Assembly (NCBI GenBank): GCA_019261985.1
Contig: JAFAQY010000102.1
Location: 51,874-115,873 of the forward strand
Length of the DNA stretch: 64,000 nt
Source: Bryobacterales bacterium
GTDB lineage: Bacteria > Acidobacteriota > Terriglobia > Bryobacterales > Bryobacteraceae
Direction of reading: 5' to 3'
This document shows, piece after piece, positions 8,241-17,152 of this stretch (its first letter is position 1; each line of letters starts with the position of its first letter). Under the pieces are notes generated by a model. It was not told the DNA's origin. It did not search any database and saw nothing but the letters and a program-made list of their open reading frames with translations. The translations under genes and the position numbers were made by a program.

Positions 8241-9524
8241 CTACCTGTTCGCGGACTTCGGCCAGAGCACGCCCTGATCGGCCTTCGTCACCGCCGCAAC
8301 GCCCTTATACACAAACTTCTGGACGCGCTGCCCGCGATATGTTTCGGTGGTATATATGTTGCCCTTGGAATCCGTGGCTATGCTGTGCACGCCATAGAAC
8401 TCGCCGGGTTGCCGTCCGCCCTCGCCGAACGTCGTCAGAACTTCCAGCGATTGCCGGTCGATGATGTGCACGCGGTCGTTTTCTCCATCCGCCAGATAAA
8501 TGTACTTCTGCTGCGGGTCTCGCGAGAATGCGATATCCCAAGCCGACCCCGAGCCCAAAGTTTGTTTCTCATAGAAAGCTTCTTTTACAAATGTCCCCTC
8601 CGGGCGGAACACCTGAATGCGATCGTTCACGCGATCGCAGACGTACAGCAGGCGATCCACGGACAACTCCGCGCAATGGACAGGGTTCCGGAACTGCTGC
8701 GCCGGCGGATCGTTGGGATTATACCGGCCGTGATCCAGATCGTCCGGCTTATTGCCGTACGCGCCCCAATGCCGCTTGTACTTGCCCGTTTCGGCGTCGA
8801 ACACGATCACTCGATGATTGCCGTAACCGTCGGCGACGTACGCTTCGTTCGTCTGTTGATCGACGAAAATCTTCGCCGGGCGGCGGAGATTCTCCACATC
8901 GTTGCTCCCCTTGCTCTTGCCCGGCTTTCCGATCTGCATCAGGAACTTGCCGTCCTGCGTGAACTTAAGAACCATGTTGTCGACGTAGGGTTCCACCCCA
9001 ACTACTTGCCCCTCATCGAGTGTCGGATCGGCGTTTTTCGCTTTGCCCGCTTGCTTTCCGCGGCCTCCGCCGCCGGCGGCTACACCGCTGTTGCCGCCAA
9101 TCCACACATTGCCCTTATAATCCACCGTAACGCCGTGATTCGATTCCGGCCAGTCATAACCATTGCCGGGGCCGCCCCAGTGCCGCAGCAGATTGCCCTG
9201 TTGATCGAATTCCAGCACCGGATCCGCCGGCCTGCAGCACATGGCCGTTTGCGGACTCGTAGTAGCGTGCTTCTCGTTGTCTTCGAGCGAACCCGCGCGG
9301 TGAATGATCCAGATGTGATCCTGCGCATCCACCGAAACGCCGATGGTCTGCCCCAAAATCCAGTGATTGGGCAGCGGCTTCGGCCACAACGGATCTACTT
9401 CGAAGCGTGGCGCCATCACGGTCGCGGCGTGCACGACGCTTTTCTTCTCGATCCACACCGAAGCGGCTCCGAGTGCGACTAAGGCAACCACCAGCACTGC
9501 GCCGATAATCCGATTTCGCTTCAT
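8241..9524 (-). CDS. Exported NHL-repeat six-bladed beta-propeller protein
   Basis: A 427-aa protein with an N-terminal signal anchor (about residues 5-25) and repeated propeller strands, for example LEFDQQGNLLRHWG, AYVADGYGNHRVIVFDAETG and YIYLADGENDRVHII, each followed by a glycine turn. Related proteins include NHL-type lyases and secreted propellers of soil bacteria; no catalytic residue set is recognised, so the activity is open. The ATG is supported by GGAGG 8 nt upstream. First gene of the minus-strand operon continuing through the cupin, asmA-like and fdhD genes; promoter expected in the 100 bp divergent gap to uppS. Confidence 0.88.
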   Translation of the reverse strand: MKRNRIIGAVLVVALVALGAASVWIEKKSVVHAATVMAPRFEVDPLWPKPLPNHWILGQTIGVSVDAQDHIWIIHRAGSLEDNEKHATTSPQTAMCCRPADPVLEFDQQGNLLRHWGGPGNGYDWPESNHGVTVDYKGNVWIGGNSGVAAGGGGRGKQAGKAKNADPTLDEGQVVGVEPYVDNMVLKFTQDGKFLMQIGKPGKSKGSNDVENLRRPAKIFVDQQTNEAYVADGYGNHRVIVFDAETGKYKRHWGAYGNKPDDLDHGRYNPNDPPAQQFRNPVHCAELSVDRLLYVCDRVNDRIQVFRPEGTFVKEAFYEKQTLGSGSAWDIAFSRDPQQKYIYLADGENDRVHIIDRQSLEVLTTFGEGGRQPGEFYGVHSIATDSKGNIYTTETYRGQRVQKFVYKGVAAVTKADQGVLWPKSANR

Positions 9525-9630
9525 ACGGCGAACCTCCCGGGTCGAATGATACTACAAGCGTCTTCGAAGTGCAGGTATGCGGAAGATCCGTCTCCGCAGG
9601 TATTGTTGCCTGGGTTACCATGAACGAAAG

Positions 9631-10461
9631 ATGCAATCTTTGCTGGACCTGCTCGCGCCGGGCGACGAGGATTATGCAATCGCGCGAGCGATTGATCCGG
9701 CCCGCCTGCCCGCGCACATCGCGATCATCATGGACGGAAACGGCCGCTGGGCGCGTCACCGGCATTTACCGCGAGTCGCCGGGCACCGCGCCGGCGTTCA
9801 AGCCGTTCGCTCCACTGTGGAAAGCTGTGCCCAGCTTGGCATTCGTGCACTGACCCTGTACGCGTTCTCAATGGAAAATTGGAAGCGGCCGCGTACGGAA
9901 GTCGACACCCTGTGGGGCCTGCTGCGACTCTATTTGAACGCGGAGTTGCCGCTGATGATGAAACATGGCATCCGCTTTAACGCCATCGGGCGTCTCGACG
10001 CGCTGCCTGCGGCGGTTCGCGAGGATCTTGACGCCGTGATTCGCCGTACCGCGAATAATCGCGGGCTGCTCCTGAACATCGCCATTAACTATGGCGGCCG
10101 CGCCGAAATCGTCGATGCCGTCAAAGCTCTTGTCGAGGAAGCGCGCAGCGGAACCGGCCCCCGCGTCGATGAAGCCGCGATTTCGGCCCGGCTTTACACC
10201 GCGGGAATCCCCGACCCGGACCTATTGGTCCGTACCTCCGGCGAAATGCGCGTGAGCAACTTCCTTCTCTGGCAGATCGCTTATGCCGAGCTTTACGTGA
10301 CCGAAACCTTGTGGCCCGATTTCACGCGCACGGAGCTGCTCGAAGCGATTCTCGATTACCAGCGCCGGGAGCGCCGCTTCGGCGGCCTGCATCCGGCTCC
10401 GGCGGAACACGTTCCAATAGAGCGCCCAGCTGCACAAGCCGCAAGTATTCCCGTGAGATGA
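9631..10461 (+). CDS. uppS: Isoprenyl transferase (undecaprenyl diphosphate synthase)
   Basis: Condenses isopentenyl diphosphate units onto farnesyl diphosphate to make the C55 carrier lipid for cell-wall synthesis. The catalytic signature IAIIMDGNGRWA (D35 from the chosen start) and the C-terminal PDLLVRTSGEMRVSNFLLWQ and WPDF blocks are intact. I chose ATG 9631 because it leaves about 28 residues before the signature, as in other UppS proteins; an in-frame ATG at 9577 is the alternative. The stop overlaps the cdsA start as ATGA. The uppS-cdsA order is the widely conserved arrangement. Confidence 0.95.
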   Translation: MQSLLDLLAPGDEDYAIARAIDPARLPAHIAIIMDGNGRWARHRHLPRVAGHRAGVQAVRSTVESCAQLGIRALTLYAFSMENWKRPRTEVDTLWGLLRLYLNAELPLMMKHGIRFNAIGRLDALPAAVREDLDAVIRRTANNRGLLLNIAINYGGRAEIVDAVKALVEEARSGTGPRVDEAAISARLYTAGIPDPDLLVRTSGEMRVSNFLLWQIAYAELYVTETLWPDFTRTELLEAILDYQRRERRFGGLHPAPAEHVPIERPAAQAASIPVR

Positions 10462-11237
10462 AGCGCGTCGCAACCGCGCTCGTTCTGCTTCCGTTCATTG
10501 TTTGGGTGGTTCTGGCATCCCCGTGGTGGGTCTTCAACGCGGTTCTGTTTCTCGTGGGCCTGGCGGCGCTTCAGGAATTCGATGGAATCGCCGCCGCGCA
10601 TGGAATCCCCCGGCCGGGAGCTCCTGGACTGGCGGCAGGTGTGGCTTTGCTTTTCGCGCCTTACCCCGACGCGGTGATCGTCCTCATAGCGATTCTGGCC
10701 ATGGCGCTCGCGCTGCGCTCGTCTGATTTGAAAGACGCTTTGCCCGGGGCTGCGGCCTTCGTGCTCGGCGTCGTCTACATTTTCGGAGCTTGGCGCTGCG
10801 CCCGAGCCTTGCGGCAAATCGATCCGTCCGGCGCCCACTGGCTCATGATTGCTCTGCTGGTGAGCTGGGCGGGCGACACCGCCGCCTATTACGTCGGACG
10901 CGCGTTCGGCCGCCACCGGCTGGCGCCGCATGTGAGTCCGGGAAAAACGTGGGAAGGCGCGTTCGGTTCTGTTGCCGGCGCGATTTTAGCTGCCGCGATA
11001 TATGCTCACTTTTTCATTCCCGCATTTCCAATATGGGGTGTGATTGCGATCGCGGCCGCCGCCAATATCGCCGGGCAGATCGGCGACCTCTGCGAGTCGG
11101 CATTCAAGCGCGGTGGCGCCTTGAAAGATAGCGGAACCACTCTGCCGGGCCATGGAGGCTGGCTCGACCGCATCGATTCGACATTATTCAGCGTGCCGGT
11201 TGTCTATGGAGTACTGAAATACGTGCTGCGTACGTAG
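10458..11237 (+). CDS. cdsA: Phosphatidate cytidylyltransferase
   Basis: Converts phosphatidate and CTP to CDP-diacylglycerol in the inner membrane, the branch point for phospholipid synthesis. The 259-aa protein has about 7-8 membrane helices and the family signature near the C-terminus: SAFKRGGALKDSG, then LPGHGGWLDRIDS. The start ATG overlaps the uppS stop, and MKRVATALVLLPFIVW is a typical CdsA N-terminus. A longer frame from 10311 is open but lies within uppS and is not used. Confidence 0.95.
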   Translation: MKRVATALVLLPFIVWVVLASPWWVFNAVLFLVGLAALQEFDGIAAAHGIPRPGAPGLAAGVALLFAPYPDAVIVLIAILAMALALRSSDLKDALPGAAAFVLGVVYIFGAWRCARALRQIDPSGAHWLMIALLVSWAGDTAAYYVGRAFGRHRLAPHVSPGKTWEGAFGSVAGAILAAAIYAHFFIPAFPIWGVIAIAAAANIAGQIGDLCESAFKRGGALKDSGTTLPGHGGWLDRIDSTLFSVPVVYGVLKYVLRT

Positions 11238-11320
11238 GGCGTCGCCGCAATTCTCCTCGCCATTTATTTGGCAGCCGCTTCACGCTCGATGTATGATTAA
11301 ACGGATCTGAGGCTGGCCGC

Positions 11321-12616
11321 ATGAACGCTCGATCGCTAATTCTTTTGTTCTCCCTAGCCGCCGTCGTCGAGCTCGCATGGTTGTGGCCGAGACCGGCGGC
11401 AACGGTTTTTGCGCAGAACGGCGCTCCGCCGACACCCGCGGCTGGCCAAGGCAAACAGGGCAGAGGGGGCTTCGGACGCGGTAACACACCGACGTTTGCC
11501 GGCCCTCCTGCGGGAATGCAGGCATTGCCGCTCGATCTGTTTACCTCGAAAAACTTTTATAAGGACAAGGAGCTTTGGTCGGACAAGCGGTATTTCCGCT
11601 GCAACACTCCCCGGCAAATAACGGATATTTGGACCTCGGGACGCATAGGCAAGAATCCGCCGGCATCCGCCGCGTGGGGCGATTGCAACATCGATTATCC
11701 CCGCGACAAAATCGTGAGTCCGTATCCCTACAAGATCGCCAGGGAACACTACGAAGCTTTGATGGCGAAGGCCAAAGCCGCGGGAGGTCCGAAGGTTTAC
11801 ACCAAAGCCACCGTGCCCGACTGGGACGGATGGTATGCTCGCGACCCTTCCTATTCCGATTCGCAATGGACCTGGGGAACCATTAGTCAGGTTCCGACCA
11901 TTTTGTCCCTATTGACTCTCGAATATCAAAAGCGCATGGTGCAGATGAATTATCACGAGGGCGTGAGTAATTCGCCCCAATGGAACGCGTCCTTCTGCTA
12001 TCCGGAAGGCTTCATGCGCTGGTGGTCGCAAGCCTCGCAGGGCGGGAATTTTCAGCTCACGATGAATGTGAACCAGGTTCAATTTCTTTCTGGCATCGCC
12101 GCCAACTTCCTTCGCCAGGTTTTGATTGGCAAGGAGCACGTGCAAAAGGTCCCCCAATGGTACGGCGAAACCATCGGATTTTGGGACGGAACTACTTTGG
12201 TCACCTGGACCGCGCACGTTCAAGGTTGGACGCTGTCGCATTCCATGTTCGAGTTCAGCGACAAGCTGGAAACGATTGAAACCTACGCGCCCGTGTACGA
12301 CAATGGCGCTTTCATCGGGCTGGATCACGACGCTGTTTTTTACGATCCCGACGCGTTCGTCGCGCCTCTGCATCTCACCATGCGCTTCCTTCGCGGCGCG
12401 ACGTTGGACAATCCCGCGCGGCGGTACACCTACATCGAATGCTTAAGCAATCTGCGCGACGTCGATGGACGTCCGCGGCAACTTTCGCCCGACGATCCCC
12501 GTTTTGTCGACTACTACGGCCGCCCCTGGGCCAAGAATTGGGAGAAGTATTTCGAAGCGGGATGGGACAAGCCGCAAGAAGAGCTTCCCAAGGAAATACT
12601 CGATATTTTTAAATAG
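11321..12616 (+). CDS. Secreted protein of module A, related to the module B 614-aa protein
   Basis: A 431-aa exported protein: signal peptide over residues 1-31, then a Gly/Pro linker and a globular region. The block [18 protein letters not shown] matches the pattern IGKWEGDTLVIDSTNF in the 614-aa protein at 17990, a motif common in uncharacterised acidobacterial and sphingomonad proteins. GAGG lies about 8 nt before the ATG. It begins a four-gene run with a DUF6152-like protein (13 bp downstream) and two DUF6644-like membrane proteins. Function unknown; the context suggests a periplasmic component of a membrane-associated system. Confidence 0.85.
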   Translation: MNARSLILLFSLAAVVELAWLWPRPAATVFAQNGAPPTPAAGQGKQGRGGFGRGNTPTFAGPPAGMQALPLDLFTSKNFYKDKELWSDKRYFRCNTPRQITDIWTSGRIGKNPPASAAWGDCNIDYPRDKIVSPYPYKIAREHYEALMAKAKAAGGPKVYTKATVPDWDGWYARDPSYSDSQWTWGTISQVPTILSLLTLEYQKRMVQMNYHEGVSNSPQWNASFCYPEGFMRWWSQASQGGNFQLTMNVNQVQFLSGIAANFLRQVLIGKEHVQKVPQWYGETIGFWDGTTLVTWTAHVQGWTLSHSMFEFSDKLETIETYAPVYDNGAFIGLDHDAVFYDPDAFVAPLHLTMRFLRGATLDNPARRYTYIECLSNLRDVDGRPRQLSPDDPRFVDYYGRPWAKNWEKYFEAGWDKPQEELPKEILDIFK

Positions 12617-12629
12617 GCAGAGAGCACAC

Positions 12630-13106
12630 ATGCACAAGTTGACTTTCGCAGCAGCCGCCGCGCTCCTTTTAGGAATCTTCGCGATGCCCGCCTTACCGCA
12701 TCACTCCTTCGCGATGTACGACCAGAACAAAACCGTGACGTTGACCGGCGTCGCGAAACAGTTCGTCGCGCAAGCCAACCACGCCGAGATCCACTTCGTT
12801 CTGATCGCTCCCGACCGCAAAGGACTGGCAAAGACTCCGGACGGAAAGTATGTCGAATGGGGTGTCGAGATGGCGGGCGCCGCCGCCGTCGCGCAACAGG
12901 GGATCACCGCGGCCACGTTTCCCGTCGGCACGGTGTTCAGCGTAAAGCTCAATCCCCTGCGCGATGGCAGCAATTTCGGTTCGCGGATCGGCGCCATCGC
13001 CAAGTGCCCCGTGGATCCGGCCACCAACAAACCGAAACTCCCGGAAGCCGATAAACACTGCGATTCCGTCCCCGGCATGACCCTACTAGGCGGCACTACG
13101 TTCTGA
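12630..13106 (+). CDS. DUF6152-like exported protein (module A)
   Basis: A 158-aa exported protein with a signal peptide ending near ALP, immediately followed by the HHSFAMYD motif typical of DUF6152-like proteins, then TVTLTGVAKQF and an OB-like beta domain. The chosen ATG gives MHKLTFAAAAALLLGIF, a clean signal peptide; the frame is open further upstream inside the preceding gene. It has extra cysteines near the C-terminus (AKCPVD, KHCDSV) that the module B copy lacks. The His-His pair at the mature N-terminus could bind a metal, which is inferred. Confidence 0.82.
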   Translation: MHKLTFAAAAALLLGIFAMPALPHHSFAMYDQNKTVTLTGVAKQFVAQANHAEIHFVLIAPDRKGLAKTPDGKYVEWGVEMAGAAAVAQQGITAATFPVGTVFSVKLNPLRDGSNFGSRIGAIAKCPVDPATNKPKLPEADKHCDSVPGMTLLGGTTF

Positions 13107-13152
13107 GCTGCGAATACCTGGAGTTGAAGTAGACATGAAAGCAGCCTGTGGG

Positions 13153-13187
13153 GCCGGATGCCATCCGGCGCGCGGTTGCCAACCGCG
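13153..13187. repeat. Paired palindromic repeats, GATGCC/TTGCC class
   Basis: Two adjacent hairpins, GCCGGAT-GCC-ATCCGGC (13153-13169) and CGCGGTT-GCC-AACCGCG (13171-13187), preceded by GTGGG. They lie between the DUF6152-like gene and the first DUF6644-like gene, 30 nt before the latter's start. The same pair, with diverged arms, recurs at 48139-48174 and 49447-49482. Confidence 0.8.
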
Positions 13188-13217
13188 CTGCGCGGGGTTG
13201 GTGGAATCGTCGGCAGC

Positions 13218-13739
13218 ATGAAACCATTCGCCGAGTGGCTTTCCACCACGTCCCCAAGCGTCTTCCTCCAGAACCACAACAGTTGGGCCATTCCGGCAAT
13301 ACAATCCATCCACATCGCCGGCATCGCGATTGTCCTGGGTTCCGTATTCATGATCGTTCTGCGCCTGCTCGGCTGGGCCGGAATGGATCAGAGCCTGCTT
13401 CAAACCGCCCGCCGGTTCGGACCATGGCTGACCGGCGCGCTCTGGCTGATGCTCGCCACCGGAGCTTTGATGGTGATCGGTGAGCCCGTCCGTGAGCTGA
13501 TCACATTCTCGTTTTGGTTGAAGATGTTTCTGGTCGCGCTTGCAACGGTCATCGCCGTAGTTTTTCAGCGCAGCCTGCGCAAACATGACCGGCAGTGGGA
13601 AGAGATCCTGGTAAAGCGCGGCACGACAAAACTACTCGCGGTTCTGACGTTCCTGATTTGGGCCTGCATTATCATCCTCGGCCGCCTGATCGCCTATGAC
13701 CATGTGTGGGGTTCCTGGTCGCCGGCCGCCAAAGCCTGA
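13218..13739 (+). CDS. DUF6644-like multi-helix membrane protein (module A, copy 1)
   Basis: A 173-aa inner-membrane protein with about four helices. It shares a pattern with three other genes here: SIHIAGIAIVLG then LRLLG in helix 1, LATGALM in helix 2, FWLKMFLVALA in helix 3 and ILGRLIAY in helix 4. The helix-1 histidine is invariant across the copies, so a heme or metal role is possible (inferred). MKPFAEWLS is the likely start; the frame is open 20 codons further upstream through the palindromic repeat. Confidence 0.82.
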   Translation: MKPFAEWLSTTSPSVFLQNHNSWAIPAIQSIHIAGIAIVLGSVFMIVLRLLGWAGMDQSLLQTARRFGPWLTGALWLMLATGALMVIGEPVRELITFSFWLKMFLVALATVIAVVFQRSLRKHDRQWEEILVKRGTTKLLAVLTFLIWACIIILGRLIAYDHVWGSWSPAAKA

Positions 13740-13741
13740 AG

Positions 13742-14341
13742 ATGACTATCGCCGGAATTCTCCAATGGCTGGAATCGTCGGCCCTCGCATCCACAATTCG
13801 TGATGGACTGCTTCTGTTTCCGCTGCTCGAATCGATACACGTGATCGGCTTGGCCCTGGTATTCGGCACCATCGCCATCATCGATCTGCGGCTGTTAGGC
13901 GCGGCCTCAGCCGAGCGTCCGTTCAAACGCATGGCGTCCGACATCCTCAAATGGACCTGGGCGGCGTTCGCGCTCACAGCCGTAACCGGCGCGCTCATGT
14001 TCATCACCAATGCGGATGTGTACTACCACAATTTTTATTTCCGCACGAAAATGCTGCTGCTGGTTTTGGCCGGCATCAACATGGCGTCTTTTGAGCTCAC
14101 TTTGGGCCGCGCCGTTCATCGCTGGGATAAGGCGCCGTCTGCGCCGCCGGCTGGGAAAGCGGTCGCGATTTTGTCGCTCGCGATTTGGATCAGCGTGATT
14201 TTCGCCGGCCGCCTGATCGGCTTCTCCACCAGCCGTGCAAAAGAGGCCGCGCCGTCGCCGGCCGACTCGAGTCTGGAGGAGTTGTTTCAAACAACTCCCG
14301 GCGGCGCGGGCGCAACATCCAACCCTGTACCGAAGAAGTGA
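13742..14341 (+). CDS. DUF6644-like multi-helix membrane protein (module A, copy 2)
   Basis: A 199-aa paralogue of the preceding gene, starting 2 nt after its stop. It keeps LESIHVIGLALVFG and IDLRLLG (helix 1), TGALMFI (helix 2), KMLLLVLAGINMASFE (helix 3) and FAGRLIGF (helix 4), and adds a Pro/Ser-rich cytoplasmic tail of about 35 residues. The tandem arrangement suggests a heterodimer or a duplication. Function unknown. Confidence 0.83.
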   Translation: MTIAGILQWLESSALASTIRDGLLLFPLLESIHVIGLALVFGTIAIIDLRLLGAASAERPFKRMASDILKWTWAAFALTAVTGALMFITNADVYYHNFYFRTKMLLLVLAGINMASFELTLGRAVHRWDKAPSAPPAGKAVAILSLAIWISVIFAGRLIGFSTSRAKEAAPSPADSSLEELFQTTPGGAGATSNPVPKK

Positions 14342-14379
14342 CCTCAGTTTTATATTGCGGAGGGCCGGACGGCCTATTA

Positions 14380-14616
14380 TTAAAATCCGAAAATTCCCAC
14401 CAGCCCGATCAAAATCAAATACAGGGCGACGATGTAATTCAGCAGCCGCGGCATAATTAAAATCAAAATTCCGGCCAGAAGCGCGATGAACGGCGAAATC
14501 GCGGTATACCGAACTGTTAGCGCACCGCCCCTGGTTTGTGCCAGAGCTGTGCTAAGGATGACGCATTGCACGCCGATTAATACGAGAACCCATACAACCC
14601 GTTGTCTGAGTGTCAC
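14380..14616 (-). CDS. DUF3096-like small membrane protein
   Basis: A 78-aa protein with two hydrophobic helices. The C-terminal one, ALLAGILILIMPRLLNYIV, matches the DUF3096 pattern (PxLLNYIVAxYLIxIG). I start at GTG 14616 because a perfect AAAGGAGG lies 6 nt upstream; a GTG 33 nt earlier lacks one. It is convergent with the DUF6644-like gene, with a small GGCCG-GA-CGGCC hairpin (14364-14375) in the 38-bp gap. No role is known for the family. Confidence 0.75.
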   Translation of the reverse strand: MTLRQRVVWVLVLIGVQCVILSTALAQTRGGALTVRYTAISPFIALLAGILILIMPRLLNYIVALYLILIGLVGIFGF

Positions 14617-14658
14617 TTCCAACCTCCTTTGCAAGGATGCTGCTGACACCGCCGTGTT

Positions 14659-15123
14659 TCATTTGGCGCGTTTCTGCATTTCCACCACCAGCTCTCTGTA
14701 ATTGCCCTGCATCTCCCAGGTGCCCGTATATCCGGTCGGAAGCACAAGCGAATCTCCAGGCCGGTACTCGTGAACCGTGCCGTTAGTCTCGGTTAGAATC
14801 AGCTTGCCGCTAAGCACATACACGAATTCATCCACATCCGTCGGCCGGGTCCGGTGATTCGTCTTCGCCGGTGTCGATTCGAAGATGGACACGTGCAGTT
14901 CCTTGCCATCGAACAGCGTCGCCACGCGCATCTTCAGCTCGCCGGCCACGAGTATGTCCTTGAACGCGTCCGGCGGAATCGCGGTCAGGCCTAGCCCGGC
15001 GATTTTGTCCCGATCGAGCCCGACCGGCGCAACTTTGTCGTCGGCGAACGCTATCGTGCCTGCCGAGAGTGCGAAATAAATCGATAACGCGCCGCGCACG
15101 GCGTAATTGGATAACTTGGCCAC
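14659..15123 (-). CDS. Exported cupin-domain protein
   Basis: A 154-aa protein with an N-terminal export signal (ALSIYFALSAGTIAFA) and a C-terminal cupin: DVDEFVYVLSGKLILTE then YRPGDSLVLPTGYTGTWEM. These resemble Cupin_3-like proteins that bind a small ligand or detoxify it. GTG start with GGAGG 8 nt upstream. It lies 42 bp upstream of the DUF3096-like gene on the same strand, so they may be cotranscribed. Confidence 0.82.
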   Translation of the reverse strand: MAKLSNYAVRGALSIYFALSAGTIAFADDKVAPVGLDRDKIAGLGLTAIPPDAFKDILVAGELKMRVATLFDGKELHVSIFESTPAKTNHRTRPTDVDEFVYVLSGKLILTETNGTVHEYRPGDSLVLPTGYTGTWEMQGNYRELVVEMQKRAK

Positions 15124-15279
15124 GGATGATCCTCCTTAATTCGAATCCTTTGGCGAAGGTACCACGAACCGTGTAATCGCTGTAAATCGCCGGTGGTAGA
15201 ACGGCGCGTCTTTGCCTGCACTTAACCGCTGCCGGAAATCCTGTTCCACCGTTCGGCATCACCAATCAGAGGTACTGCT

Positions 15280-16143
15280 ATGAGCATGCGAAGTTTGCAT
15301 CCTCGTACATTGGCTACGCTCCTCGCCTTTGCTTCGATCGCACTGGCGCAACGGCCGTCTCGCCCCGCTACCATACGCGCGCGAATCACAGGGGGCGGTG
15401 GAGATGGCAAGTGTACTTTTGAAGTGGTCGTCGATGACGTCGCAGAAGTCGAAATTCGTGACGACCGCGGAACACTGCGCACGATCTCCGGGAACCCGTC
15501 CACGTGGCGGCGTCTCGACTGCAATCAGCCCCTGCCGCGCAATCCTGTTAATTTCCGATTTAACGGAATCGACGGTCGCGGCAGGCAATTCCTAGTGCGC
15601 GATCCCAACTCCAATCGCGGCACTGCCGTGATTCGCATTGAAGATCCAAGACCCGGCGCCGAAGCATATACCGGTGATCTCCTGTGGAGCAACTTTGGCT
15701 CGGGCGGCCCGCGGCCCTTTCCGCCGCCGGGTGGAAGCGCGGCGTTTCCGCCGCCGGGAGTCGGAGGCTGGGGTGGCGCTTGGGACAATCGTTGGGGCAA
15801 TTTGATTCAGTTCAGCGGGCGCGGCCGCGGCGCCTTCAACAGGCACGGTGGCCCGAATTATACCCTCCGTGCGGTCCGAGTGACGGTGGATCGCGCCCGT
15901 GGAGAAGTAACCGCCGCGTTCGATACCAACTTCTCCACCAACACACTCAGCTTCATCGGCCGAATTTCGCGCGTCAGCGGCGACATAATCGACGCCGACC
16001 TGGTATCGGCGATGCATCTGGATCAAAGCGCTCAGGCCCGCGGCAATCTTCGAGTCCGCGTAGCCTCGAATCGCAACGTGCGCTCTGTAGACGTAAACGG
16101 CGACATAAACAGCGGCCGTTTCAACCTAAACTGGCGCGGCTAA
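15280..16143 (+). CDS. Exported protein of unknown function with a Gly/Pro/Phe-rich linker
   Basis: A 287-aa protein with a signal peptide (cleavage after ASIALAQ). An N-terminal beta domain of about 100 residues (CTFEVVVDDVAEVEIRDDRG) is joined by a low-complexity Gly/Pro/Phe/Trp linker (about 145-175) to a C-terminal beta-rich domain ending in NSGRFNLNWRG. I do not recognise the family. The linker suggests a cell-surface or matrix protein. The tandem repeat array lies directly downstream. Confidence 0.75.
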   Translation: MSMRSLHPRTLATLLAFASIALAQRPSRPATIRARITGGGGDGKCTFEVVVDDVAEVEIRDDRGTLRTISGNPSTWRRLDCNQPLPRNPVNFRFNGIDGRGRQFLVRDPNSNRGTAVIRIEDPRPGAEAYTGDLLWSNFGSGGPRPFPPPGGSAAFPPPGVGGWGGAWDNRWGNLIQFSGRGRGAFNRHGGPNYTLRAVRVTVDRARGEVTAAFDTNFSTNTLSFIGRISRVSGDIIDADLVSAMHLDQSAQARGNLRVRVASNRNVRSVDVNGDINSGRFNLNWRG

Positions 16144-16164
16144 CTTCGCCGTCATTGGCATACA

Positions 16165-16302
16165 GCCCGCCAACACTCTAATTACAGGGTTACCTGTTGG
16201 TCAGGCTTCAGCCCGCCAACACTCTAACTGCAGAGTTAGCCGTGAGCCAGGCTTCAGCCGCCCACACTCTAACTGCAGACTTACCTGTGAGGGCAGGCTT
16301 CA
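16165..16302. repeat. Three 46-bp tandem repeats
   Basis: Three head-to-tail copies of a 46-nt unit starting at 16165, 16211 and 16257; a fourth partial edge joins a palindromic element at 16303. Each unit starts with GCCCGCC or a close variant, holds the near-palindrome CTCTAACTGCAGAGTTA, and ends with CAGGCTTCA. Copies differ at a few positions each. The unit boundary is the same GGCTTCAGCC core used by the dispersed palindromes, which suggests amplification from one. Confidence 0.85.
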
Positions 16303-16311
16303 GCCTGTGGG

Positions 16312-16346
16312 GCAGGTTGCCAACCTGCGGCGGGCTTCAGCCCGCC
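16312..16346. repeat. Composite palindromic repeat next to the tandem array
   Basis: GCAGGTT-GCC-AACCTGC (16312-16328) directly followed by GGCGGGCT-TC-AGCCCGCC (16329-16346). It combines both repeat classes in one element and lies between convergent genes. The rest of the gap (16347-16450) shows nothing recognisable. Confidence 0.8.
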
Positions 16347-16450
16347 TGTGCGGTTACCTAAAGCTCTGCATGATGGGTCTCGAACCGCGGGAACCTACGT
16401 AATCGCCTGAGCAGGTCGGCCCAACCGCGCGCAGCACCCGAGCGTCCGCA

Positions 16451-17152
16451 TTACGCGTTTCGCCTTCGTCTCCCCCGCGCGAAATAAACCAGCCCCCCAA
16501 CCGCGCTCGTCAGCAGTAGAATGCTTGACGGCTCGGGAGAACTGCTGGAAACCGGAGCGCCTTGGAAATCCGTTATCAAGCCATAGCCGCTCTGAACCAC
16601 CACACCCGCGGGGCCCATGTAAGCGACTCCCTCGAAATTGTTCGGCTGTCCAAAACCGGTTGTGTCGTACAAAACTGCTCCGCCGACGACAATATTGGCT
16701 TGAATATCCACCAGTAGGTTTCCTTTCGACGGGTCGTACAGAAAAGGCGTACTAAAGGGAAGTACCAGCGTTCCCGGAAACGGCCGCGCTGCTCCGATCG
16801 TTCCATTAAAGACCTGCGTCGCAGTTGGGCCGACATTCGCGCTAAACGTACTGGAGAGCGTGTTCCAGTTTGCGGATGTGGTCGACAGCGAGATAACCTC
16901 TGAGCCGGAAGCCCTGCCGGTCGGCGCAAAAATCGAATCGAAAAATTGCAGGCCCGTGATATCAAATGGCCCGGAAAAAAGACTGCTCGAGTATACCTGC
17001 TGGTACTCACCTTGATAGAAGCACGCAAAAGGGACACAAAGGCCCGTGCCCGGATCGGGATGCGCCGGATCGCCGGCAATCACGTCCGCGTGCGCGAGTG
17101 TTGCAAATGGCACAAGAACGAGCGTGAACGCAAAGAGATTGGAACTTCTCAT
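16451..17152 (-). CDS. PEP-CTERM sorting-domain protein
   Basis: A 233-aa exported protein: N-terminal signal peptide (SNLFAFTLVLVPFATLAHA) and a C-terminal PEP-CTERM tail (SSPEPSSILLLT, a hydrophobic helix, then RGRRRR). Such tails direct processing by an exosortase and are linked to extracellular polysaccharide. The body is a beta-rich domain without recognised catalytic motif. Start 17152 is chosen because GGAGG then has normal spacing; two further in-frame ATGs lie upstream. No exosortase gene is visible in the window. Confidence 0.88.
   Translation of the reverse strand: MRSSNLFAFTLVLVPFATLAHADVIAGDPAHPDPGTGLCVPFACFYQGEYQQVYSSSLFSGPFDITGLQFFDSIFAPTGRASGSEVISLSTTSANWNTLSSTFSANVGPTATQVFNGTIGAARPFPGTLVLPFSTPFLYDPSKGNLLVDIQANIVVGGAVLYDTTGFGQPNNFEGVAYMGPAGVVVQSGYGLITDFQGAPVSSSSPEPSSILLLTSAVGGLVYFARGRRRRNA

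Noticed and set aside
8385..9482. 365-aa plus-strand frame over the NHL gene
   Set aside because: Antisense shadow; the minus frame has signal peptide, ribosome site and propeller repeats.
14364..14375. GGCCG-GA-CGGCC hairpin as terminator
   Set aside because: Loop of only two bases and no T-run, so I mention it under the DUF3096 gene but do not annotate a terminator.
16165..16302. Possible CRISPR array
   Set aside because: Three units of fixed 46-nt period are similar over their full length, so there are no unique spacers, and no cas gene is near.
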